From the NCBI GenBank assembly GCA_900546715.1, contig UREA01000024.1, forward strand, positions 1-22,651: 22,651 nt of DNA, read 5' to 3'. The notes beneath the pieces were generated by a model. That model saw only the letters and a program-made list of their open reading frames with translations. It was not told the origin of the DNA and searched no databases. How positions within the stretch are numbered: position 1 is the first letter of the stretch; every line of letters starts with the position of its first letter. The stretch comes from an uncultured Mycoplasmatota bacterium (GTDB lineage: Bacteria > Bacillota_I > Bacilli_A > RF39 > UBA660). A program made the translations under genes and the position numbers. Of this stretch, positions 15,354-21,573 are shown in pieces.

Positions 15354-16697
15354 ATGTTGAAAGATTATAATAAAAAAAGAGATTTTAATAAAACTAAAGA
15401 GCCAGTGGGCAAAAGAGCAAAAAAACATAAAACTCTACGGTTTTGTATCCAACATCATATTGCCAGAAAAGATCACTATGATTTTAGATTAGAGTGGAAT
15501 GGGGTACTTAAAAGCTTTGCGGTTCCAAAAGGTCCTTCATATAATCCAAAAGACAAAAGACTGGCTATAATGGTTGAAGATCATCCGCTAGACTATGCGG
15601 ATTTTGAAGGCATCATCCCTAAAGGGGAATATGGTGGTGGTACAGTAATGCTTTGGGATTATGGTAAGTGGAAACCAATTGAAAATACTAAACCAGACTT
15701 TAAAAATGGTCCAATTAAATTTGAAGTTATGGGCAAGAGAATTAAAGGTTTATGGACTTTAGTAAAAATAGAAGAAGATAATTGGTTACTTATTAAGGAT
15801 ATTGATGAATATCATTTATATAACAACATAAATAAATTTAATACTAGTATTAAAACTGGTAGAACAATGGCTGAAATTGCTGATATATCAACAAGTATTA
15901 ATCTTACTAACCCTGATAAAATAATTTTTGATAATCCAAAAATTACTAAAGAAGAAATCTTTAATTACTATAAAGTAGTAGCTAAGAGAATGATTCCTTT
16001 AATTAAAGATAGGTTATTTAGTACAGTAAGAGCTCCGGGTGGTATTAAAAATGGAACATTTTATAAAAAACATATGGAAAATATGGATGGCTATTTAGGT
16101 TGTAAAAAGATAAAAGGGGAAGACTATTATTATATTAAAGATACACTAGGGATACTCTCGGAAGTACAAATGAATAGTTATGAATTTCATATCTGGGGTA
16201 GTATTATAGATGATTTAAATCATCCAGATATATTAGTTTTTGATTTAGATCCTGATGAACATTTAAGTTTAGCAAAATTAAGAATGGGAGTAAAAGATTT
16301 AAAGAAAATACTAGATGAATATAATTTGAAATCTTATCTTAAAACCAGTGGAGGTAAAGGTTATCATATAATTGTTCCAATTGCAGGTATTACCTGGAGA
16401 GAAGCAAGAACTATTACTAAAAATATTGCGGAGTTAATGTCCGCTAAATGGCCGGAGAAATACACAAGTAATATTAAGAAAAATAAAAGAAAAGGTAAAA
16501 TATTTATTGATTGGGAGCGCAATATTAAAGGTTCTACTAGTGTTGCTCCATATTCCTTAAGACTAAAAGATAAACCAAGAGTATCAATGCCTATAAAATG
16601 GAGTGAGCTTGATAAAGTTAAACCAGATGATATAACAATGTCTGAAGCCATAAAAAGATTAAAAAATAAAAACCCCTGGGAGGATTTATTTAGTTAA
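15354..16697 (+). CDS. ligD: LigD phosphoesterase-polymerase protein (PE-Pol, no ligase domain)
   Basis: A 447-residue NHEJ end-processing protein. Residues about 15-150 are the 3'-phosphoesterase: H35, the HYDFRLE segment with D43 and R45, and VEDH with H77 match the known catalytic set, followed by GIIPKGEYGGGTV. Residues about 200-445 are the primase-like polymerase: VFDLDPDE with the metal aspartates, KTSGGKGYHI, and FIDWERNIKGSTSVAPYSLR. The order PE then Pol without ligase differs from the common Pol-PE-Lig and Lig-Pol fusions; the missing ligase is at 11336-12193. ATG at 15354 has AGTGAT upstream; the GTG at 15345 is a less likely start. Own promoter; its 3' end overlaps the convergent DnaJ gene by 12 bases. 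Confidence 0.93.
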   Translation: MLKDYNKKRDFNKTKEPVGKRAKKHKTLRFCIQHHIARKDHYDFRLEWNGVLKSFAVPKGPSYNPKDKRLAIMVEDHPLDYADFEGIIPKGEYGGGTVMLWDYGKWKPIENTKPDFKNGPIKFEVMGKRIKGLWTLVKIEEDNWLLIKDIDEYHLYNNINKFNTSIKTGRTMAEIADISTSINLTNPDKIIFDNPKITKEEIFNYYKVVAKRMIPLIKDRLFSTVRAPGGIKNGTFYKKHMENMDGYLGCKKIKGEDYYYIKDTLGILSEVQMNSYEFHIWGSIIDDLNHPDILVFDLDPDEHLSLAKLRMGVKDLKKILDEYNLKSYLKTSGGKGYHIIVPIAGITWREARTITKNIAELMSAKWPEKYTSNIKKNKRKGKIFIDWERNIKGSTSVAPYSLRLKDKPRVSMPIKWSELDKVKPDDITMSEAIKRLKNKNPWEDLFS

Positions 16698-17345
16698 AAC
16701 TTTAATAAGTATTTTATCATGGATGTTTTGAATAAATGCATAAATATTAACAGATTTATTTAGTATTAACTCTTTTATTAAAATGAGTAGAACTCCTATA
16801 AGAAATAGTGTAATACTTATAGCTATTTCATCTTCTATAAAGTTATATACTCCGATAAACATTAAAATTATGCCAATATAATTAATTAAATTTTCAAATA
16901 CTTCAAGTAAAAATATAAATATTAAAGTAAATGCTTTAATTATAAAAAATACTAAATAATTAATAATTACAATAAATGTTTTTAAAAACTTTATTCCCAA
17001 TTTATCTTTACCAAAATTTAAATAAGTCATTAAAAATTGCCATCTTGTTACATAGGATTCAGAATAATTTTCCTTATATTCCTCTTTTTTAGCAGAATAA
17101 CTTGTAGAATCATTAGAGTATGTTTTAGAGTGATTTATATCATTAAGTAGTTTATCATACTCACTTCTTTTATCATCATCAAGTAATGTTTCTTTAGCTT
17201 CATTTAAACTAATAATTATTTTACTAGCCTCATCACTCTTATTAACATCAGGGTGATACCTTTTAACCATATCCCGATATGCCTTTTTTATCTCTTCTTT
17301 AGTAGCATCTTTTTTTACTCCAAGTAATTCATAAAAATCCATCAT
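16686..17345 (-). CDS. Membrane-anchored J-domain (DnaJ-like) protein
   Basis: A 219-residue J-domain co-chaperone. Residues 3-66 are a full J-domain: DFYELLGVKKDATKEEIKKA, the HPD tripeptide (31-33) that activates DnaK, and LLDDDKRSEYD. A polar linker (67-110) is followed by three to four hydrophobic helices (about 112-207) and a short tail, so the J-domain should face the cytoplasm from a membrane base. No G/F region, zinc centre or substrate domain, so it is not canonical DnaJ. Two adjacent ATG codons (17343-17345 and 17340-17342) could start it; the binding site is weak (GTGATT). It may recruit DnaK to the membrane (inference). Confidence 0.85.
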   Translation of the reverse strand: MMDFYELLGVKKDATKEEIKKAYRDMVKRYHPDVNKSDEASKIIISLNEAKETLLDDDKRSEYDKLLNDINHSKTYSNDSTSYSAKKEEYKENYSESYVTRWQFLMTYLNFGKDKLGIKFLKTFIVIINYLVFFIIKAFTLIFIFLLEVFENLINYIGIILMFIGVYNFIEDEIAISITLFLIGVLLILIKELILNKSVNIYAFIQNIHDKILIKVLTK

Positions 17346-17363
17346 AACAAATCACGAATATAT

Positions 17364-17383
17364 ATTACCATAATTTTGGTAAT
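17364..17383. repeat. Inverted repeat upstream of J-domain gene
   Basis: ATTACCA (17364-17370), six bases, TGGTAAT (17377-17383): an exact 7-6-7 dyad just upstream of the J-domain start, possible operator. Confidence 0.5.
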
Positions 17384-17423
17384 AAAAAAAGTTGATTTTA
17401 ATTTATATATTTGATATATTATT

Positions 17424-17447
17424 GGTGAGTTAAATATTTAACTCACC
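17424..17447. repeat. 24-bp perfect palindrome
   Basis: GGTGAGTTAAAT (17424-17435) is followed by its exact complement (17436-17447). It is in the divergent gap between the J-domain gene and the HTH-like gene. No T-run follows, so it is more likely an operator or RNA stem than a terminator. Confidence 0.9.
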
Positions 17448-17482
17448 TGATTTAAATATTTTTATATGACCGAATTATGTAT

Positions 17483-17547
17483 TTGGAAAAAGTATAGGAT
17501 ATGTTTAATAGTAATGTTTATTAGTTTATTAAACATAAGGAGGTTAT
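17483..17547 (+). promoter_or_regulatory. Candidate promoter and leader stem of HTH-like gene
   Basis: TTGGAA (17483-17488), 17 bases, TAATAG (17506-17511). Overlapping it, TGTTTAAT (17502-17509) pairs with ATTAAACA (17528-17535), which ends three bases before GGAGG (17539-17543). Confidence 0.35.
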
Positions 17548-17916
17548 ATGAAAAAGATTGATGCATATTTAAATCAGTATAAGTCAAAGAATTTTAATGA
17601 ATTACTTTTTTCATTTATTGATTTAGGTAATCATAAAGATTCAGAGATTTATAAACTAGCAGGTATAGATAGAAAATTGTTTTCTAAAATACGGTGTAAC
17701 AAGAATTATATTCCAAGTAGAAATGTAGTTATCAAGTTAGGACTTGCTTTAAAATTAAATCGGTATGATTTTAATAAATTATTAAATAGTGCCGGCTATA
17801 GTTTGCGGAGTAATAATAATTTTGATTTAGTTGTTAGTTACTGTCTAGATAACCATATTTATGATACTGATACCATAAATGACTATCTATTTACCTATGC
17901 AAATGCTGTTTTATAA
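17548..17916 (+). CDS. Small HTH-like protein preceding the RNP module
   Basis: A 122-residue protein of a type common in Firmicutes islands, usually as a small stand-alone protein or the C-terminal part of larger ones. Residues 32-90 read as a lambda-repressor-like HTH: DSEIYKLAGIDRKLFSKIR, then NYIPSRNVVIKLGLALKL and YDFNKLLNSAGYSLR. The tail (FDLVVSYCLDNHIYDTDTIN) is family-typical. The start has a very strong TAAGGAGG 4 bases upstream. Two terminators follow directly, then the promoter of the RNA candidate, so it is its own unit but lies in the same block as the DUF2828 gene. Nucleic-acid binding is likely; target unknown. Confidence 0.75.
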   Translation: MKKIDAYLNQYKSKNFNELLFSFIDLGNHKDSEIYKLAGIDRKLFSKIRCNKNYIPSRNVVIKLGLALKLNRYDFNKLLNSAGYSLRSNNNFDLVVSYCLDNHIYDTDTINDYLFTYANAVL

Positions 17917-17929
17917 CAGTATTTTTTTT
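17901..17929 (+). terminator. Terminator 1 of HTH-like gene
   Basis: CTGTT (17906-17910), loop TTAT, AACAG (17915-17919), extended by A/T pairs, then eight T. The stop codon lies in the hairpin. Confidence 0.85.
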
Positions 17930-17956
17930 GTCGCTTTAAAAGCGACCATTTTTTAT
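17930..17956 (+). terminator. Terminator 2 (tandem)
   Basis: GTCGCTT, loop TAA, AAGCGAC (17930-17946), then CATTTTTT. Tandem with the previous one, insulating the downstream RNA promoter. Confidence 0.65.
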
Positions 17957-17962
17957 ATTGCA

Positions 17963-17973
17963 TATAATATAAT
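17963..17973 (+). promoter_or_regulatory. -10 region of the RNA candidate
   Basis: Two overlapping TATAAT hexamers (17963-17968 and 17968-17973). The second places the start at about 17980, exactly the first base of the outer RNA stem. No good -35 is seen because the terminator occupies that position. Confidence 0.5.
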
Positions 17974-17979
17974 AGTTAT

Positions 17980-18141
17980 GCAAAGAGAAAAAAAGACACA
18001 TACAGCAAAAAGAAAATATTAGTAAAATTGGAAAAAGTTAATTGAAGTGTCTTGTTTAAAGCCACAGACAGCAGAGTATATTTATTTGGCTAATAAAAAG
18101 AAAATGACTGATTATCATTATTTCGTGGCTTGTTTCTTTGC
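17980..18141 (+). ncRNA. Folded RNA candidate, possible Y-like RNA, upstream of DUF2828 gene
   Basis: Three stems of seven perfect pairs each form a three-way junction: outer GCAAAGA (17980-17986) with TCTTTGC (18135-18141); arm 1 AAGACAC (17993-17999) with GTGTCTT (18047-18053); arm 2 AAGCCAC (18059-18065) with GTGGCTT (18125-18131). The 162 bases hold no ORF with a binding site. In Bacteria, Y RNAs often lie beside the Ro60 (rsr) gene (established), and here the next gene is a TROVE-related DUF2828/vWA gene whose GGAGG is 5 bases past the outer stem. No tRNA-like T-loop (as in YrlA) and no terminator is visible, so the alternative is a structured 5' leader of that mRNA. Confidence 0.5.
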
Positions 18142-18156
18142 GTAATGGAGGTTATT

Positions 18157-19581
18157 ATGGATTTATTAAGTGGTTTAAAGAAAAATAATACTATTTTTAA
18201 TACTAAAGGATCTAAATATTATGCAACTAGTTATAATGCTAACTTAGATGTTTTTGCTATGATGACAAGGTTTAATAGAACTGATGATATAATCAATAAA
18301 TTTCATTTAGCAATTGATGAAGATGAAAATCTAGCATTAGCTAATTTATTATATATTTTAGATATTAGAAATGGTAAAGGGGAAAGAAGATTATTTAAAA
18401 CTATTTATAAAGACTTATGTCTAAATTATCCTACTTTAGCATTGCGTATTTTACCTTTTATTAGTGAATTAGGTCGTTTTGATTATGTCCTAGAAGGTAT
18501 AAATACTCCAGTAGAAAAAGAAACAGTAGCTTTAATTAAAGATAGATTAAATAAAGATTTAACAACTAACGATGTATCGTTACTTGCTAAATGGTTACCT
18601 TCTATTAGAACTCATAACAAAAATAATGAATTAGCTAAAAAATTAGTTAAATTACTTGGCATGAGTGAAAAAGAATATCGCTATACTTTAAAAACATTAA
18701 GAGATAAAATAAATATAGTTGAATCTAATTTAACCAATAAAACTTATGATAAAATTGATTTTTCTAAAGTTCCATCTAAAGCGATGTTGAAATACAATAA
18801 TGCTTTTAATAGACATTTAGAAAGTGAATTTAAAGAATATAAAAAATATCTTGTAAAAGGAGAAACTAAAATAAATACGACTGGTTTATTTTGCTATGAA
18901 AAAATTAAAAACATCTACCAAAATACAGGACATAAAGAATTAATCGATATAATGTGGCAAACTCATAAAGAATTAGTAACTATTTAAAATATTTTAGTTG
19001 TTGCTGATACATCTGGTTCAATGACTGGTTTTGAACGCATTCCCATCTGTGCATCAATTGGTCTTGCTATTTATACTGCTGAAAGAAATACTGGTATATT
19101 TAAAGATCATTTTATTACATTTTCTGAAGAACCAACATTACAAGTCATAAAAGGTAAAACTATATATGATAAAGTACAAAATATGAAATGCATTAACCCT
19201 TTAAATACTGATATTGATAAAGTATTTGAATTAATACTTACCACAGCAGTAGAAAATAATATTAAAGGGGAAGAATTGCCAAGTCATATTTTAATTATTA
19301 CTGATATGGAATTTGATGATGGTGTTCATTCTAAAGGTGGAACAAACTTTGAAGGTTGGAAAAAAGCCTTTAAAGATAAAGGATATCAACTTCCAACAAT
19401 CATATTTTGGAATGTTGCAGGTTCAACCAGAGGTATTCCAATTACCAAATATGATGGAGATGTTGCCGTTATCAGTGGTTTTTCTACTAACTTATTAGAA
19501 AACCTATTTACTTTAGATAATTACAATCCTATAGATGTAATGCTAGAACAATTAACTATTTATTTAGAAATGCTAAATTAG
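18157..19581 (+). pseudogene. DUF2828/TROVE-related vWA (Ro60-like) gene split by an in-frame TAA
   Basis: Read through one TAA (18985-18987) the frame is about 474 codons. Part 1 (276 residues, ATG at 18157 with GGAGG 5 bases upstream) has DUF2828 signatures: ILDIRNGKGERRLF, ISELGRFDYVL, LLAKWLPSIRTH, TLRDKINIVE and VPSKAMLKYNNAFNRH. DUF2828 belongs with the TROVE/Ro60 RNA-binding HEAT-like ring proteins. Part 2 continues in the same frame as a von Willebrand A domain: MIDAS DTSGS (19006-19020), IITDMEFDDG and the end. The first ATG after the stop (19021) would lose the MIDAS and has no binding site, so part 2 is lost unless the TAA is read through. Either a fresh nonsense mutation, a sequencing error, or programmed readthrough. 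Confidence 0.85.
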
Positions 19582-19592
19582 TAGTTTTTTAT

Positions 19593-19630
19593 AACAAAAA
19601 AATACGAATCCTATTAAGATTCGTATTAAA
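19593..19630 (-). terminator. Terminator of hsp20 (partly bidirectional)
   Basis: A 10-bp stem AATACGAATC (19601-19610) with its complement (19618-19627). The minus strand continues into a seven-T run; the plus side has only a weak T-rich tail. Confidence 0.85.
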
Positions 19631-20005
19631 TTATTTAACTTCGATGTATTTTTTATTTTTATCTTCATCGATTTTATCAACAGTAATTGTTAAAATACCG
19701 TCCTTAAATTCAGCTTGAATAGAATCCTCATCTATATCTTCTAGATGGAAGCTTCTTTCAATCTTACCATAAACTTTTCTTTCACGATGAAGATATTTTT
19801 TATTGTCTTCTTCTTTTTGTTCTTTTTCAGCTCTTATAACAATGTTTCCTTTGTTGCATTCAACTTTAATATCGCTCTTGTCGTATCCTGGAACATCCAT
19901 TTCAATGAAGACTTTACCATCTTTTTCATAAATATCGCATTTCATCTTATTTTCTACTGTTAAATCACTTAACATATCATCAAAAAACATTCTACTTGGT
20001 AACAT
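19631..20005 (-). CDS. Hsp20 small heat-shock protein
   Basis: A 124-residue alpha-crystallin-domain holdase that keeps unfolding proteins soluble. MLPSRMFFDDMLSD is a short N-terminal arm. The domain (about 21-115) shows CDIYEKDGKVFIEMDVPGY, IVIRAEKEQ, ERSFHLEDIDEDSI and the closing GILTITV motif. The C-terminus KKYIEVK contains the IxV tail used in oligomer packing. Length is slightly below average but complete. AAAGGATG precedes the ATG. Expression is heat-controlled: a CIRCE element overlaps its promoter. Monocistronic, ending at a strong terminator. Confidence 0.93.
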   Translation of the reverse strand: MLPSRMFFDDMLSDLTVENKMKCDIYEKDGKVFIEMDVPGYDKSDIKVECNKGNIVIRAEKEQKEEDNKKYLHRERKVYGKIERSFHLEDIDEDSIQAEFKDGILTITVDKIDEDKNKKYIEVK

Positions 20006-20082
20006 AAATTATCATCATCCTTTCATTAATTATTATGTTATTCATTTAATGTTTTTAGTCAATATTTCCTATTGACATTATA

Positions 20083-20111
20083 ACTATATCACTTTAATTA
20101 GCACTTGTCAA
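20083..20111 (-). promoter_or_regulatory. hsp20 promoter
   Basis: On the minus strand TTGACA (20106-20111), 17 bases, TATAGT (20083-20088). The -35 lies inside the CIRCE element. Confidence 0.8.
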
Positions 20112-20124
20112 GTCAAAGTGCTAA
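20098..20124 (-). promoter_or_regulatory. CIRCE operator (HrcA site) of hsp20
   Basis: TTAGCACTT (20098-20106), nine bases, AAGTGCTAA (20116-20124). This is the CIRCE layout TTAGCACTC-N9-GAGTGCTAA with the last C/G pair changed symmetrically to T/A. HrcA would repress by covering the -35. hrcA is not in this window. Confidence 0.9.
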
Positions 20125-20153
20125 CTTCACAAATGTTTCACATTTAAGTGAAG
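20125..20153. repeat. Hairpin next to CIRCE
   Basis: CTTCAC (20125-20130) with GTGAAG (20148-20153), and inside AAATG with CATTT. Abuts the CIRCE directly. A second operator or a terminator without T-run. Confidence 0.5.
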
Positions 20154-20341
20154 TGGGTTATAAAACAGGGGGTGTTAATCCAAAACATAGATAATGATCA
20201 AAGGTTAACTTACAAAAGGTAATTTGAATATGAATAATAACCAAAACCCACTTCCAAGTAATATTCTACCAGTATTTTTATCAATTGCAAGCGATTCGAC
20301 AAAACTAGACATGGCTCTACAAAGTTCGACATGGAGTAGGT
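20154..20341. other. Non-coding stretch with short repeats, possible mobile-element debris
   Basis: No credible gene. TTCGAC appears twice (about 20295 and 20325) and GACATGG twice (about 20308 and 20328), suggestive of an element end. No transposase or clean terminal repeat is seen. Confidence 0.3.
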
Positions 20342-21187
20342 TTAATCGGCAGTACAAATAGGGCAATCAATTCTAAATGGAGAATTTTTTGAACCATTAC
20401 CAGAAATGTATGTAACTTCTGGTTTTAGATAAAAACATGGTCTAACATTGGCATAACTATTATTTACACCACCATCATCTACAACTCTTCCGTCAGCGTT
20501 AATATAATAGACGTTGCTTGTGCTTGTTGAAATTGGAGATATTGTCCATTCATGCATTCCCATGTACAACCAATTATTCTTTTTTATTGAATTATTGCCA
20601 TAGCTATACATATTTGTTGACCATGAATTTTGTGATGCAGCATATCCGTAATCACTTACATACATTAACCGATTTTTCCAGACCAGGTTGTTCCAATGCT
20701 TTCTGCATTATAAAATTTTTTTGAAGTTGCATCATAAGTTCTATAGCCACTAACATACCAAATAGTATTTGCTATTTTATTTTTATAATTTAAATTAAAA
20801 GTATTTAAAAATATATTATTTAAATTAGTTGAATTTAAATTTGATTCTTCCCATTTATTATTTTTGGTGTTATTATTTCATAAATATGCATCAACCTTAT
20901 TATGACTTCCTAAATATTCGTTCGTAACATTATAATAATAATCTGAATATGCTCCACTAGTTCCTAGTAAATTGCTATTTGCATAATCCCATTTTATTAG
21001 TTTTACTTCAGAACCAAATACTCCTATGATTCGATATAAATTGTCACTTGGACATGTTTCTGCATCACTACCAAAACATACATAATTGTCTGGATTTGCT
21101 CCTGAATATCTATAAGAATTATCTCCAGCTTCTTGATCTGTGTTAGAATATGTACCTTGATACGCACTGCGTATTTTATATAAAAAT
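20342..21187 (-). pseudogene. Remnant of a surface-protein gene (RF39-type Trp/Tyr/Asn-rich exported protein)
   Basis: The minus-strand remnant reads from about 21187: TDQEAGDNSYRYSG, PDNYVCFGSD, NLYRIIGVFG, VKLIKWDYA, IANTIWYVSGYRTY, WSGKIG, then MYVSDYGYAAS, and ends with VRPCFYLKPEVTYISG and NGSKNSPFRI. This matches the large extracellular proteins with a final 'YLKxxVxxxxGxGSxxNPYxI' tail common in gut Bacilli (from memory). Three lesions: no start (a stop codon lies just upstream of 21187), a TGA at 20878-20880 where Trp is expected before NNNT, and a one-base deletion near 20664 (GGTTAATG for GGTTTAATG). The last 107 codons still form an open frame from 20665, but its ATG is internal. 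Not expected to give a working protein. Confidence 0.75.
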
Positions 21188-21228
21188 TATATACGCAGAA
21201 CGCATAATTGTCAATGCGTGGTGCGTAT
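21160..21228 (+). promoter_or_regulatory. Three GCGTAT/ATACGC operator-like repeats before XRE gene
   Basis: Site 1 ATACGCACTGCGTAT (21160-21174) is a perfect dyad around one base. Site 2 ATACGCAGAACGCAT (21191-21205) and site 3 ATGCGTGGTGCGTAT (21214-21228) form together a 15-bp inverted repeat with two mismatches around eight bases. They lie 30-98 bases before the XRE start, in the position of its promoter, so autoregulation is likely. Confidence 0.65.
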
Positions 21229-21257
21229 ATTGAGTAAAATAAGATTGGTGATAATAA

Positions 21258-21491
21258 ATGAATATAAATAGATTAAAAGAAATTAGAGAAGATAGGGATT
21301 ATAAACAAATAGATATAGCAAAAATATTAAAAGTAACCCAAGCTCAATATTGTAGGTATGAAATGGGAACTAATTCTATACCTGTTGAAAAGTTAATTAT
21401 TTTAGCTAAATTTTATAATACTTCAGTTGATTATTTGTTAGGATTAACTGATGAAAGAAAACCATATCCGGAATCGATTTTAAATAAGTAA
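21258..21491 (+). CDS. Short XRE/Cro-C1 family regulator
   Basis: A 77-residue DNA-binding protein that is almost only an HTH: RLKEIREDRDYKQIDIAKIL, then KVTQAQYCRYEMGTNSIPVE with the recognition helix, and TSVDYLLGLTDE. It has no sensor domain. GGTGAT lies 7 bases before ATG. Three GCGTAT/ATACGC sites upstream are its likely operators. It resembles the regulator at 585 in fold but not closely in sequence. It sits where the surface-protein gene lost its 5' end, so it may have come with the event that truncated it (inference). Confidence 0.85.
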   Translation: MNINRLKEIREDRDYKQIDIAKILKVTQAQYCRYEMGTNSIPVEKLIILAKFYNTSVDYLLGLTDERKPYPESILNK

Positions 21492-21514
21492 ATATTATAT
21501 TTTTTTCTTAATCA

Positions 21515-21543
21515 TTGTTTTTAATATTGATGTATGCTACAAT
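21515..21543 (+). promoter_or_regulatory. Promoter of membrane-leader/IclR gene
   Basis: TTGTTT (21515-21520), 17 bases, TACAAT (21538-21543) with upstream TGC (extended -10), then AAGGAG (21561-21566) before GTG at 21574. Confidence 0.6.
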
Positions 21544-21573
21544 TTAAGATAAAAATTAGAAAGGAGTTTAATT

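Noticed and set aside
17980..18141. YrlA-type tRNA-like RNA
   Set aside because: No GTTCRA T-loop or D-arm-like sequence could be found; only the general stems and location support a Y-like role.
19021..19581. Separate vWA gene starting at ATG 19021
   Set aside because: This start would drop the DTSGS MIDAS motif, has no ribosome binding site, and the frame continues seamlessly from the DUF2828 part.
20878..20880. TGA where Trp is expected, hinting at a Mycoplasma-type code
   Set aside because: TGA ends intact genes here (for example at 4455-4457 and 14377-14379) and Trp is TGG throughout, so the TGA marks a pseudogene.
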